This document shows, piece by piece, positions 37,901 through 50,610 of a stretch of 64,000 nucleotides of DNA; the first letter of the stretch is position 1; each line of letters starts with the position of its first letter. Location of the stretch: contig VZSE01014929.1 of the NCBI GenBank assembly GCA_013398275.1, positions 335,328 to 399,327 of the forward strand. The letters run 5' to 3'. A model generated the notes under the pieces. That model was not told the DNA's origin. It saw nothing but the letters and a program-made list of their open reading frames with translations, and searched no databases. Made by a program: the position numbers and the translations under genes. The DNA comes from Promerops cafer. Its lineage: Eukaryota > Chordata > Aves > Passeriformes > Nectariniidae.

Positions 37901-40900
37901 ATGTTTTACCTGGTACAATCTTCAGGTATAGATGTGGTCGGAAGAAATGGAAAACAAAAAGATTTAAGGATATGCTACAACCATGTTTTAATTCACTAGT
38001 ATTGACAATAATATGAATCTTACTATACTGATGAGTTCATAGATCAGCTGGTGCTATAGGAACTGGATAAAGCAAAAGGACAGGCTAACCCAGAGTTCTG
38101 TCTCCAGAAGCAGATTTCTAGGAAAGATGTGGGAGCTGAGCAATGGCAGTCCCAATCTGCAGCCACTCATGGCTCGAGGACCACACAAATCAGTCGTGAT
38201 GTCTGGCAATCCCTGCAGTCTCCCTTTGGCTCCCTATCCATTCCAAGCATTCACAGTACTGTGAGACACAGATTCATGCCTACCTGTCAGTAAGATGAAG
38301 AATTTCCTCCTTTTCTTTTTTTAACTTCATCTCTTATTAGCTTTATTAGATACTCTGTAGTGCCTACACTGAAAACAGAGAACAACTGATTGCTGTCCAC
38401 CCTCTTTGTGCCTCTCATGATTTACTAGATGCAGATTTTATTTCAACTATCCTCTTGGAGACTGAGGAGATCTGCTTGCTCAGCCATTATGTGGACGCTG
38501 CCTCTTGTTTCTCTTCCTGTCCGTCTCTGCACCTTAACACTTTCAGGTGGAAGAGGGAGCAGAGGGTAGAAAAATTAACTCATGCAATATTCAATCTTTG
38601 TGGGAATACATGACAGAGATGGAAAATAGTTGCAAAATTGTCTTATGTGGATACCTCTGTAAAATAAGAAAAAACTTGCATTGAACAATTAGAAATTGCA
38701 AAGGTAGACATACTAAAACATCAAAGTGTTTGAGGTAAAGTCGTGTTAAAGCATGTTTTAAGAATAGGCTGATACATTTGTATTTTGAAAATGGGTTTTG
38801 ATTATTCTTCCAAGTACTGTTTATTAAACCAAACTAGAATGGGTCTAGATATATTGGTCTAGCAACAAACCAAAACTCCAAAACCAAAATTCCCCAAACA
38901 AATTCAAATCCTTTTGCCTAAGAAAATATAGATTAATTTCAATGGTGCAAATGCTCATCAAACCTTAATAATTGGAACATAATTTTAAAAGCCTAAATGC
39001 TAAGCTAAATGTATGTAATGAACTCAGAGGAGGTAGTGCAGAATCTTAACCAAAACAATTGAATAAATAAAAACAAATGCCTGGCAACTTTCTAAGCAAG
39101 ATCTTTTAAAGACAAAATACAGGTAGCAAACTGACAAATCCTAATCAGATAGTTCTGGTTTGCCCCATTGCATTACATTATATTAGACAATCTGCAAGCT
39201 GCTAAATAGATTTGGGCTAATTATTTCTGGACCAGCTCTTTTTCAGGAAGAAAACCTTGATTTTATTGCAGTCTTTGTTAAATTAAAAATGCAGATGCCT
39301 GCTCTGTGAAGCATGTCCGTGCTTAGGCACAGATCTTTGAAAAGAAAAGTTGGTGGACAGTTTGAGTATAGCACAGAGGCAGCAGAGACCCTCTGAGTAT
39401 TTATTGCTGATTCTTGCTAAATAAATGTGTGTGCAAACCTGATAGATGAGTGGGTACTCATTTTGTAATCCTTAGATCCTCCCTTTTTCCCCCCAAATAT
39501 AATCCTCAGTGTACGTTCATTTCGCAGTTCTACTACCAAAAAAAATTAATCATGTGTACCACAGGCTGAATTCAAAGCTTAACTACACTAGGATTTTGTT
39601 TAGGTAGTCAAATACAATAGAAATCAACCCATCTTCTACATTCTCAAGTTAGCAGTGATTGTAAATAGGAAACGATTCCATAAATTGGGAAGTAATAGAA
39701 CCAGTAGTTTATCCTTGCTGAGCATATAACTTCTTCGATTTAGATTTTAGAACATCTTTAATGGTTGTCATAGTTGTCGTTCTGTCAAAATGAATGTTTA
39801 AATTTTTTTATTGTGACTCTGCTTATTTTCACAGCCTTTGTAACCCTAATGTGTTAAATAAACACTGCTTGTCCAGCCACTGAACAAGCTAACATGCCAA
39901 GTGATTTGTGGCTTTCCACCTGAACTGTTGCTCATGAAATTGGGATTAAATGCCTGCAGGCCCACATGTGGTAAAAGAGTTTCATCTTAGATTGCCTACT
40001 GTGCCTCCAGGACTTCAGCAGCAGTCGAGGCTTCCAAAAGTAGTCTGAGTAACAAGAATGTTTGCATGGTTTACACTTAGAAGTACAACTTAGAAGCTTA
40101 ACTTTTACCTTTATGGAATGAAAATATAATAATTAACATTGTTTTCCTGTCCATTTCTTTCTTTCACCCAACGAAGCAGATGTGAATATCTCACTGCTGC
40201 TACTGACACAGATACAACTTATTTGGACTCCAAATAAATGCCTACACCTGTTGATCTTTAATACAACAAAACTGTAGTCCTCCTTAGGCACTTCATAAGC
40301 ATTACTGTAAAACAATATTTTATTAATAAATTATCCAGCTCTGAATGATAAAAGTATGAAAAAGTAGGATCCATGCCAGTCTAGTTCATTGAGGGGGATT
40401 TCTTCATGGAGCCAGCAAGCAACCTCTCTCACCTCCCCCTCCAACATTTTAGCCACATTTATTTAAAGACGATGGTTTTAACTAACTTCCAACAAACTCT
40501 TGGTGACCTCAGCTGTGTTTTGAAGCTCCAAATTCCCCCAGCTAGCTGCTGAATCTCCAGGGACTTCTCTGCTTTGGAACAAGCCTGGGAGTGATGCAGC
40601 TGATAGCAGCACTACATCCAACCCAAGGGCAGCCACAATGCACAGCTTATGTAGCCTGTTCCAAACACGGAATGCGCTGCCAGTGGTATATGCAGAATGA
40701 AGAACTACATTCATTCTGGCTGGTGAGGGTCAAACTGGGCAGGCACAAGCCCATGGTGTATGAAAAATAGCTGGGGAGACACTTTCATTTGTGCTGGCAG
40801 AGAAAAAAGGGGGCTTTTAATAGCGCAAATTTCTGTTTTATAGAAGTAAGTGGCTGTAAATAAAAGGGTCTTTATTGCCTGGTGTTCACAGCTGACACAA

Positions 40901-41420
40901 AATAGACATCGCCTGTGCAAGCATTGATTTCAACTCAGTGTTGACTTCTCTGGGGTGTGCTGTGGAGAGAGGGAGAGAGGAGTGGATCTGTCCTGCATGC
41001 TCTTCTTTAGGGGAAGTAGGATCCTCTTCCACTGCATTAACTCTTTCAAAAAGAAGAGGAGAAAAGGAAAATAAATAAACCTTTTCCAGTGCTAATGTAG
41101 AGTGCCAACAAAAGAAGCACACTCATTTGGCCTTCTAAAAAATTGGCCTTCTATTTTAAACAGTACAATTGGCTTCAATTTTAAAATAATGTTTGACTGG
41201 TCAGGATGCTGTTTCCTGCTGGATGTGTGAGTGGGCTCACATGAAATTCTCCTTGTTTTTATTACTCTGAAGCCATTGTAGTAGGTTCAGGGTATATTCT
41301 TTACAGAAATGCATATTTAAAATAAATTTTGAATTGAAAACTTGAATATATTTTTGGAATGTTTCATGCAGCTTCATCTAAGAATATGTTTTCATAGTTT
41401 CAATATGTAAATAATGTTTA
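34985..41420. other. Unique non-coding stretch
   Basis: About 6.4 kb without a recognised gene or interspersed repeat. Open frames cluster at 35528-36469 in several phases but show no motif. Positions 36280-36500 are locally GC-rich. From about 37000 to 40100 there are no open frames of note, and the sequence is AT-rich and rich in stops on both strands. A donor-like ATG/GTAAGTG near 37485 has no matching exon. Confidence 0.55.
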
Positions 41421-41703
41421 CAGAATCCCAGAATCACAGAATCACTAGGTTGGAAGAGACCTTCAAGATCATCGAGTCCAACTCATGCCCTAACACCTCA
41501 ACTAAACCATGGCACCGAGTGCCACATCCAATCTTTTTTTAAACACATCCAGAGATGGTGACTCCACCATCTCCCCAGGTAGACCCTTCCAGTACTTGAT
41601 CACTTTTCCGTAAAAAACTTTTTCCAAATATCCAACCTGTATTTCTCCTGGTGCAGCTTAAGACTGTGTCCTCTCGTTCTGTCAGTTGCTGCCTGGAGAA
41701 AGA
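41421..41703 (-). mobile_element. CR1 LINE 3' end fragment
   Basis: The left edge carries tandem octamer-like units (AGAATCCCAGAATCACAGAATCAC), the reverse complement of a CR1 3' microsatellite. GGTTGGAAGAGACCTTCAAGATCATC, which follows, is standard CR1 3'-UTR wording read on the minus strand. About 280 bases remain and ORF2 is not retained. Confidence 0.9.
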
Positions 41704-43689
41704 GTTTCAGAACTGCACAAAATATGGATGCAAATTTCTTAGCACGTGAATTATGGAATGTTGGTATTTATTAATTTCATATTCCAGGCTGATTTTTCTA
41801 CAGCTACTGGGAACTGCAGATGAGACTGTAAGCCAAGACACGCATTCTACTCACTCAGAGCTATTCCAAAATCAATCTGAGGCTCCTGATCTCAATTCAT
41901 CCCTCAGCTCCTGGTTGGATTTCACTACACATTGAGTCTCTGTTTCCTGCAGTTGCCAATCATCTGCGCGAGGAGTGAAGCTGTCTCTTATCAGTTTACT
42001 CTTCAGCTTTACCCGTGCAAGACAGGTTGCCCTTTGAGTTTGGAGCAGAGCTCGCTGCTTCCACAGCACATCCCAGACAGGAAACAATAATTCCACATCA
42101 GGAATCCAGCTGCTCTCCCAAATGATACTGCACTGCATTACCACAAAGCCACAGGGCTGTTCAAAACACCCACTATCAGCCAACTTCCAGTCCCATGCCA
42201 GAGATCAGAAAACAAGAACACACTTGGCCTTTTCTGCTCTTGCTTCCAGCAGTTTGCTCGCCCAGTTATGCTGGGGTCTGTCCACATCTGTTTCACAGTA
42301 CTCCTCTCATTGACTTAATTGAACATGCTTCCCAATATCCCAGACAAACCACAAGGAACCATAGCATAAAGCTAGTTAATGAAGAAAGGAGCAAAGAAAG
42401 ACAAAGAAATAGCAGCATTTTGGCAAAAATAAATCTTAATTTCTGCAACATGGAAATAAATATTAAATTTCTCTTTGCAGATGTTGCTAATTACATACAC
42501 AAGTTTGATTTTTTCAATTTTTTTTTCTTAAAATATCTGCAGTCTTTATTCTAAACCTTTGACTTGCCCTTAGCAATGACTTTTTTTGGATAAAAGGAAG
42601 GATGTCAGTGAGAGCTTGGTTTTAGTGGGATCCAGAACAAACATACCCCCTTTAATAATTCATTCATTTTCTAATAATATCCTTTAGGGAGACTGGCTAC
42701 TTCCACTGATTGTTTTAGTATTTATTTTAAACAATAGGCTTACCCACTTAACAAATTAGGTTAAACTTCAGAAGTCATCACTTCTCAGACATTGTTTCAT
42801 GTTCATCTAAGATATGAGACAAGTTGCTCTGTGTTGCAAAACTCTAGCTCAGAGAAATCCTTTCCCTTCAGCTCTTTCATGTGCAGTGCTGCAGAAGTGC
42901 CTCAAGGACTTTCCAAAGCCTTCCTGACAGCAAGCCACCAGAGACATTTGTTTGGATTCAGTCCATAGCTGAGCATAGTAAATAACAGTATATATGTCCA
43001 TCATGACCTTGGCATCTCTGCAGGAGGTATGTTGTGGAGACCTGACCACTTTTCACCAGAGCAGTGTTGATCACAGCTATTGTAAAGGTTCATCCAGGAG
43101 ATAATAGTTGCCAGAAGTATTGGTGGGAAGGAAAGGATAGAGAAATGGATATGAAAAATACAGCTGGAGGCACTTATTTCAGCTATTGGAAAAGGTATGT
43201 TACAGAAAGAAAAAGAAGCCTCAGTTTCCTTTTAAAGTGTATTATATACAAAAGAGCAAAATTTGGCTTAAAGTGAGCAGAAGGTAAATATAATCCAGAA
43301 AGAAACATTGCCCTGCACAGCATGTCACTGACCTGTGGGATGCACCAGGGCACCAGGTCAGTCAGCTGCTGTACATTCCTTCACAGAGAGGCTGACCGTG
43401 GCAAACCTGCTGTCTGTCCCTACATCTGCTAAACCTGACACGTGGTGAGAGCCACAACTTTTATCTGCAGTTACCTCTGACACAGATGGTTTGCCATATG
43501 CAAGGGATCATGCAATCCCTCCTGCAAGCCTTAATACAACCTAAAACAGAGACCAGACTATTTAAGCTGGGATTATTTTAATTGGGACTGTACATAACAG
43601 GAGTAAAACCACTAAGGTAAACCTCAGTGATGTCATTCAACCATCTTGATGTTTGATTGTCTTATTTAAATTCCTGGCTTATTTAAATC
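41704..43689. other. Unique non-coding stretch
   Basis: No gene is recognised. The minus-strand 103-codon frame at 41872-42183 and the overlapping plus-strand frames at 42122-42554 show no family resemblance. Confidence 0.55.
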
Positions 43690-44290
43690 CACAATCGTAG
43701 AATCATTTAGGTTGGAAATGACCTTTAAGATCATTGAGTCCAAATGATAGCCTAGCACTGCCAGGTCCACCTCTAAACTGTGTCACTAAGTGCCACATCT
43801 ACATATCTTTTAAATGCCTCCAGGTTTTTAAGTGGTCCACCACTTCTCTGGGCAGCCTGTTCCAGTGCCTGATCACCCTCTTCATGATGAAATTTTTACT
43901 AATATCTAATGTAAACCTCCCCTGGCACAACTCAAGGCCATTTCCTCTTGTTCTGTCACTTGATACGTGGGAGAAGAGACCAACCCTCACCTCAATACAA
44001 CCTCCTTTCAGGTACTTGGAGAGAGTGATAAGGTCCCTCCTGAGACATCTCTCCAGCCTAAAAACCACTTGGCCACTTCCCTTGGCCACTCCTCACAAGA
44101 CTTGTGCTTCAGATCCTTCCCCAGCTCTGCTGCCCTTCACTGGGCACACTCCAGCTCCTCAGTGTCTTTCTTCTAGTGAGGAGCCCAAAACCCAACACAG
44201 GATTTGAGGTGCAGCCTCACCAGTGCTGAGTGCAGGGGCACAATCTCTTCCCTAGTCCTGCTTGCCACACTGTTTCTGGTGCAATTACAC
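43690..44290 (-). mobile_element. CR1 LINE, 3' part
   Basis: ATCGTAGAATCATTTAGGTTGGAAATGACC at the left is a CR1 3' end on the minus strand. A minus-strand open frame (44089 to 43799) translates into CR1 ORF2-distal wording, including [15 protein letters not shown] and [10 protein letters not shown]. Similarity to CR1 continues to about 44290 (CACCAGTGCTGAGTGCAGGG, CTTGCCACACTG) and then stops abruptly, marking the 5' truncation. Confidence 0.9.
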
Positions 44291-46370
44291 AGGGCAGTTG
44301 CATCCTAAAGCCAGTGCCTTTCCTGCCCCCAACACAGAGGTCATAGAGGAAGCTTGGGTCACAGCTAATGCCAGCAGGGACACCACATCCCACCTCTACC
44401 TTTGTTTCCCAGGAGCATGCCAGCTGCAGGCAGGCTCTGCTGGGGCAGCCTCTCCCAGCGGTGCTTTGCAGCAGAGCCCGGAGCAGGGGAGATGCAGATG
44501 TTCACCCACCTGACTGTGCCAGCTATTGTCTCGTGCCTCAAGTTCCTGCAGACCAGCAATTAAGGCAGAAATCTGGAAATCCACAGCGTGGTTAGCAGCT
44601 TCTGGTCATGGTGCTGATTGGATTAGGGGAGAGAGTGCTGTCTGGAAGGATACAGCACTGACTGCTCTGGGGAGTTAAACTGATCCCCCTGCCAAAGGAA
44701 AATGAGTGTGGTGGCTGTGGTTTGCTTTCCGTTAACATTATCTTAGAGTTTATGTCCTATGGAAATTGGCATAGCTGGCAAATCCTGGGAGCGAGGCCCA
44801 AAAGTGATTTAGCATGACACCTGAACTTTCTCTCACCCTCTGGAGCCCAGGTTTTCATACTCAGTGTCAACATGAATGCAACAATGCTCCTCCTCCTGCA
44901 TTTTCTTCTTGTCTTGTGTGGATGTCAGAAATCGTGGAACAGAGAGTTTTTTAGTAAAACTACTAATCTTCTCGTGGGAATAATTATAATTGTATAATAA
45001 TTTATTATAATTTTAAATGTGTAGCCAGAAAAGGGGATCTCATACGCTAGAAAACAAGGTACAGAAATTTACTTCTCAGAAAATAATTAACAGGTAAAAT
45101 GAGTTGGATATAAGTAATTTGGTTTTTAAAGGTAAATTTTATGAATTGAAAGTAATGCTCTGGTTTAGAGTATTTTGTGCCAAAATACAAGAAAACATAA
45201 ATAATACAGGGTTTAACATGTATGTTGTTAGGAATGAAACATAGCAGAGAGGTTAAAAAAAGATGTCATTCTGTAATGAAAATCAGATTTCCTCTTATTT
45301 TACTTGAGTGGGCTTCACTTTTCTTTAAACAATAAAGATTAGCTAACAGACCTTATATATAGTCGGAAGAATCATTTAGACATCATAGGGTTCTTGAAAT
45401 ATCTAGTTGTGCTGAAGCTGTATGCAACCTAATATACACTCAGTTAACTATACTGTTTTTGACATGATTAATCCATTCAAAATTTTTAATAGAGTGAATG
45501 TTATAGGAGTAATTAATTTGCAAATGTCTAGTTGCTAAAGTGTAGGTTTTTAAAAAATGTATCTTAACAATATAAGAAATTTTCAAAAGTCACTAATATC
45601 CTATTCTCAAAAGCAAACTGGATGCATAGTATAGATTACTCATGAAAAGAATGTCAGTCTTTATATTGTTTAAAGGCACTTGAAAATGTTTTCCTAATTG
45701 CCATTTCAAATTGCCCCCACTAGCCAATCAAAGAAATTCAGAAACTTCAACTCTTTTTTTTGTACTATATGGTTTTGGAGATAAGAAAAATCTGCTCTGT
45801 ACTTCGGTAGGCTGTAAAAGACATATTCACGACTACACCTCAAAAAGTAGCTCAGGAGGAAGAGTTGAATCAGAGGGATTCTAGCCCTGATTAACTCTGA
45901 AGGAGTGTCTCTGTATAAGGTGAAGAGGCACTGAATTACTTACTAACACCTCCTAAATGCAGTGAAAGATTTGACTATTCTCCTAAACAAAGAGGTTCTG
46001 GGAAAGGATTGGATGGATGGGAGAGTTTGAATTACTAAAGATGGGTCCATCAAGGTGTATTTAGAGTTGCTACAGCCAGCTGATTGTACTTAATTGTGGC
46101 ATTCATATGAGATTTCAGGCTGAAAAATAAATTTCAGAGAGGGTGTTGCACTACAATTTGGGCTGATAAAAACTGGTGAGCTGCAATCCCTGCTGCTGGA
46201 GGGTGAGTGGGCAGCTGTTTGCAGATTCCCTTTCTGTAGTCCTAGGCAGGCAGGGGACACTGGCTTGCAGGTCCAAGTTGCTGCAGATCCTGGAAAATTT
46301 GTTGAGCTCACCTTAGAGCAGTGATTAAAAATGACACTAATTCACTGTCCTTTGAATACAGCTGAGTTTT
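44291..46370. other. Unique non-coding stretch
   Basis: Positions 44300-44600 are moderately GC-rich with short overlapping frames on both strands, none recognisable. From 44700 to 46080 the sequence is AT-rich with no notable frame. A minus-strand frame at 46090-46311 shows no family resemblance. Confidence 0.55.
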
Positions 46371-46735
46371 AGGAATAGAATGCTTAAGGTTGGAAGGTAC
46401 CTTGTAGAAAGATCATGTAGCTCCAACCCCTGCAGAGACTTGCCACTGGACCAGGTTGCTCAGAGCTCCATTCAACCTGGCTTGGAGCACTTCCAGGGAT
46501 GGAGCATCCACAGCTTCTCTGGGAAATCTGTTCCAGTGCCTCACCACCCTCACAGTAAAGAATTTTTTCCTAATACCTTATCTAAACCCAGATTTTTCAA
46601 GTAAAGGTATCTCAAGAATGAAAGGTGGAGAGGAGAACCCAAAACCACAAATGTAACACTGAAGAAGAAAGGAGGAATTCCTCCCTCCTTAAAATTTTGA
46701 ATTTATATGAGTAATCAGAAAAGGCTTTTTACCTC
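46371..46735 (-). mobile_element. Composite repeat copy 1: CR1 3' end joined to a shared non-CR1 segment
   Basis: Positions 46371-46587 are a CR1 3' UTR read on the minus strand (AAGGTTGGAAGGTACCTTG, CTCACCACCCTCACAGTAAAG, CTAATACCTTATCTAAACC). Beyond 46588 the sequence leaves standard CR1. It instead matches 52571-52734 (GATTTTTCAAGTAAAGGT, AGGTGGAGAGGAGAAC, ACTGAAGAAGAAAGGAGGA, TCCTCCCTCCTTAAA, ATCAGAAAAGG). The shared segment includes an imperfect inverted repeat around GGAGGAATTCCTCC. It could be a CR1 subfamily with an unusual upstream part, a CR1-tailed SINE, or one copy of an old duplication. Confidence 0.75.
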
Positions 46736-49370
46736 TTACGTTGTTACAAAATGAAATTTTCATAGATTAGACTGGTGATATCTGTATGAAGAGCTAGAAC
46801 TCTTCAATTTTAAGCTTTCTTATCCCCAGTGTCCAAACTGCTGACAGGTTGGTCTGATACACTATAGTCACGGAGAAAAGTTATTATCATTTTATTAATT
46901 ATTTTATTATTTATTATTTACTATTTAAATATAATGTCAGTATTGAAAAACAGAGGGGATAAGATACACTACACATAAAGACAAAAACATATTTAAAATC
47001 TCACTGTCTTCTTATATATTCTCCATAATCTAGAAACATGGTGAGACCCTGGTCTCAGTAACCGCAGTTGAGAGCCAGGACAGACCATGCATGTCCTTTC
47101 CTTATCAGTTTAACAGAAACAGTTAAATAGAAGATCAAAGAACCTCAGATGAGACAAAAAAAGAACCAAAAAGCTGTCAGCCAAATCATAAAAATCCATT
47201 ATATAAAATATATAAGCAACAAAAAAGAGAGAAAAAAAGGTTTGAATTAACCCAACAACAGTGAGTGCAAAAAGTCAATTAGGAAAGCTTAATTGGTTGG
47301 CTTATTGTGGTGTATTGTGCAAGTAATAACCCACACTAAAACTCTTTGATTCATAAAATAAAATTTTCAACAATGGTATAAATGTTAAATAGGTTTAAGA
47401 GAAAAATAGTCTGTAGTAAAATATATAAGGGCTATTATCTTAATTTAATATTATCTTAATTTGCCAAAAAATGAAAATTCATGTAAAGGGACACATAGAT
47501 ACAAATGTTTGCAGTTGTTAGACTGTGAAACACTGGCTGTTAACTTATTGCTTACCTTGTTGAAGACTACCATAAATACAAAAATCTATAGGTCATTCCA
47601 TGATGAATCTATTTTTTCTGTTCACTTACAAAAAGACTGCAGAGAAGAAAATCTCTGTCAAGAGTTAAATCCATGAGACAGAAGATTCATAAAAGGTATT
47701 ACAACAATACCTCCTTGGACATGATATGAGCTATCAACCCCATGCAAAGAACATGTACAGGACAGGAAACTCAGCTTGTGCTTTCAAGCAACTGAATTAA
47801 ATATGCGTTTGTCCCAAAAGCAAATTTTCTCCAACTCTATGTTCTTAAAATTGTATATATTTTTCTCTCTGGAAGCAACTTCAAGATTGTGCTTATCCCA
47901 CCTTACACCAGAGTGCAGAATGAACACTCATGCAGAATGAAGAAATTATACATCTGTAATAACCAGCTATTCATGATTATTAATATATTAGGACCATGAC
48001 AGTAAATAATTAAAAAGATGCTTCTGCTTGAGAAAAAGATTATCAAACTGAAAGGCAAATTATTTTGTCCTAGACTGTAACTTAATTCACAGAACTGGTA
48101 ACAAATAGCTCCTTCTGCAGCAATATGACCCCATTACCTCTCTACAGGCACCTAGCATATCCTTCCAAATTTTATATTTAACTTCTTAGCCTCTATGACA
48201 CATGGGGCAGAAAGCAATTTATTTCTCATACTCTCTTGATAGATTGACAAATTAATCCATCCTCTTAAACTAAAAAAAACCCACACAGAAATATAGGCAA
48301 GATTCAAACAACAAAAAACTTAATTAAACTTCTATATCCACATTTTTTTTAATTAGTTCCATAATGGATTTACATATACCAAATAATATTTTTATTTTTT
48401 CTTTTAGAAATAGTTTACACTGTTACTGTGGGTTAGCATGAAATAGACTCTGGACCCCCTTTATTTACAGGAAACCAAAGCTGATTCTGAATGAACCTGC
48501 CTGTGTGGCTAAGACCAGAGTTGAGACCAAGCATCAAGGCCCTTTTGGATAGAATGCACATTAAGACAACATCATTTGCAGATGTTCTTTATCCAGCTAG
48601 ATTCCCTGGCTTTTCACTATCTCTGCTCACATGAGGCATGGCCAAAACAAACACGTTGTCCTTTGCTCAGCAAAGTGCATTGGATGGTGCTGCATGGATG
48701 GGAGGCCTCCAAAGCAGTGGTTCTCAGCATTCCAGCTGATTAGCTCTTCTAATTGGCTCTGTCTCCTCCCATCCCAGGATCTTCTCACAATAAATCTGGC
48801 TAGGAAAAGATGCATAAAATTCAGTATAAAGGAAGTACCAAGGAGATGATGTGAAAGTAACATTTCTTTTCAAGCTGCATTCCTAGCATAGAAGACTAGA
48901 GTTTATTTCCTCTTGGCAGATGTAGAATGTAAACAATCTTTCTTGGTCATCTTGCTGCTTGATCATCTGTTTTTATGTGGTTTATACCCTGTCTCATCAA
49001 GAACAAGTACTGTGGTGGAAAGCACAAGATGAAATAAACAAGTTGGGCTGTGCTGGTGCTCCTCAAAGCTCACATCCCCACTTAAGGCATCAGAACTGGG
49101 AGCACAAGGATAAGTCCTGTCAGGGATTTCTTGCCTTAGCATGTACATATACACCATATACACACTTCTAAAGATCATGCAGAAACTATTGGTCAAAGAT
49201 TGTGTTACCACAGGATCCCAAGACTTTTTCAATGCTTCATATTTCTTCCTATGGCAGTTTGTAACTCGGCTTTTTTTACAGGCTTTTGTAGAGGTACAAA
49301 TGGTCTCTATATCTTTTTAGATTTAACACCTGTTGCAGTTATCCAAAGTCACTGAGGCCTGAAGTTCTCG
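46736..49370. other. AT-rich non-coding stretch
   Basis: Very AT-rich, with a TTATT-rich tract at 46881-46930 and A-rich stretches near 47150-47250. The frames at 47461-47676, 48627-48863 and 48963-49232 are not recognisable. No interspersed repeat is identified. Confidence 0.55.
46881..46930. repeat. TTATT-rich low-complexity tract
   Basis: Irregular tandem TTATT and TTTATTA units over about 50 bases. Confidence 0.7.
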
Positions 49371-49371
49371 A

Positions 49372-49469
49372 CCAATGCACCTACCTTTCCTCCTCTGTGT
49401 GTATAAAGGGCCAGAGCAAGTCATAGACTCTTTGAGATAGCTGGAGAAGAGAAAGTCAATGCTTCAGGT
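49372..49469 (+). promoter_or_regulatory. CCAAT/TATA promoter-like array with splice donor
   Basis: CCAAT lies at 49372-49376 and TATAAA, followed by GGGCC, at 49402-49407. A consensus-like donor CAG/GTAAAC has its GT at 49468-49469. A start about 25-30 bases after the TATA box would give a short non-coding first exon of about 35 bases. Order and spacing resemble a compact TATA promoter of a tissue-specific vertebrate gene. No initiator or downstream coding exon is certain, and all of these motifs are short. Confidence 0.25.
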
Positions 49470-50462
49470 AAACTGCAGAGTCTCCTGTATTTGGAGTTAA
49501 ATTATCTGAGATTATTGCAAGGTTGTCAAAGTATAGAGAATGTTTAATACAGCTCTGGAACCCAGCTGTCTACTAAGTCAAAGCTTCTTTAGATATCTGA
49601 GGTTTCTTGTTTTTTTTAATGAGATACAAAAGCCTTCCACTTTAGAACAAGCTCAGTTAAAGCAAACACACTTTACTATTAAACAATTGTGAAAAGGCTG
49701 AGCCAGTTTATTTGATTATCTAGAGTTCTTCATGCAAAACAAAAGCATATTCTCAATAAAAGTTTGCAGCCCAGAAAGCTCAATTTCAAATAAAAGATGT
49801 AGAGTGAATATTTATAAATGAAATATCTTCAACTAAAATGACACATTTTTTAACTTAAGAAAAGCAAGAGACATATTAGATGCAATGTACAGGTACACAA
49901 GCCATACAAGTGGTTCCTGTGAAAACTAGAGTGAACTTACCTCCACAGGAATCTCCACGGAGCAATATTATCAGAAATGAAATTTCCATGTTTCTTGCCT
50001 TTTAAAGCAATTTCCTTTAAACACATTATATTTTCCAATGCAATTCACCCATGAATGTATCTGTCAACTACAGAAAACCTATTAAAACTACTGTTTATTT
50101 TGGAGAACAGGTTTTTTCACAGAACTATGTCTTTGTTACATACATTACTAACAGGCAATGACTTCAATATAAGGACTTAAGAGTTTGCATTTTTGATTTC
50201 CTGTACCTCTCTTGTATTTTTCACTTGTTTATTTGGAAAGCTGATACACATAAATATTGAACAACTTGGCATGAAAAGTGAATCAAAGTGAGTAATATCT
50301 AACTTTGAAAAAGATTGAATGGAGGCATGGATTTTTAAAAGATTACTTTTTTTGTAGGGTATTTGATATATGTTTGCAGTTCAGTTTAAATAAAAATGCA
50401 ACAATTTGTCTATAGAATTCCTTCCCCCATTCATTGATCTTTTTAATTTTCCTTATTTTCAG
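49470..50462. other. AT-rich non-coding interval between promoter-like and exon-like signals
   Basis: No repeat or gene is recognised. AATAAA occurs near 49755. If the flanking signals are real, this interval would be the first intron. Confidence 0.4.
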
Positions 50463-50610
50463 CCTGAGACAAGTGGCAAGGATAAAGGAAGGGATGTTCA
50501 AAGTCTTTACAAAACAGAAACAGATATTTAGAAGTTTAAGTGTCAGACCAATGTCACAGAGCTGTTTACCACACTTACGCATTCAGTTCATGCAGCTTGG
50601 TAACTGTGAA
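50463..50610 (+). other. Candidate internal exon of unknown type
   Basis: It is preceded by a long pyrimidine-rich tract ending TTCCTTATTTTCAG (AG at 50461-50462) and followed by GTGAGTAC starting at 50611; both are good splice-site matches. Of the 148 bases, one phase is open throughout (49 codons after one leading base, including RQVARIKEGMFKVFTKQ). The peptide matches no family I know and could be fortuitous. A non-coding RNA exon is equally possible. It lies about 1 kb downstream of the promoter-like array at 49372-49469. Confidence 0.2.

Noticed and set aside
43734..44207. 157-codon plus-strand open frame, the longest in the window
   Set aside because: It lies wholly inside the minus-strand CR1 element and is the antisense shadow of its 3' region.
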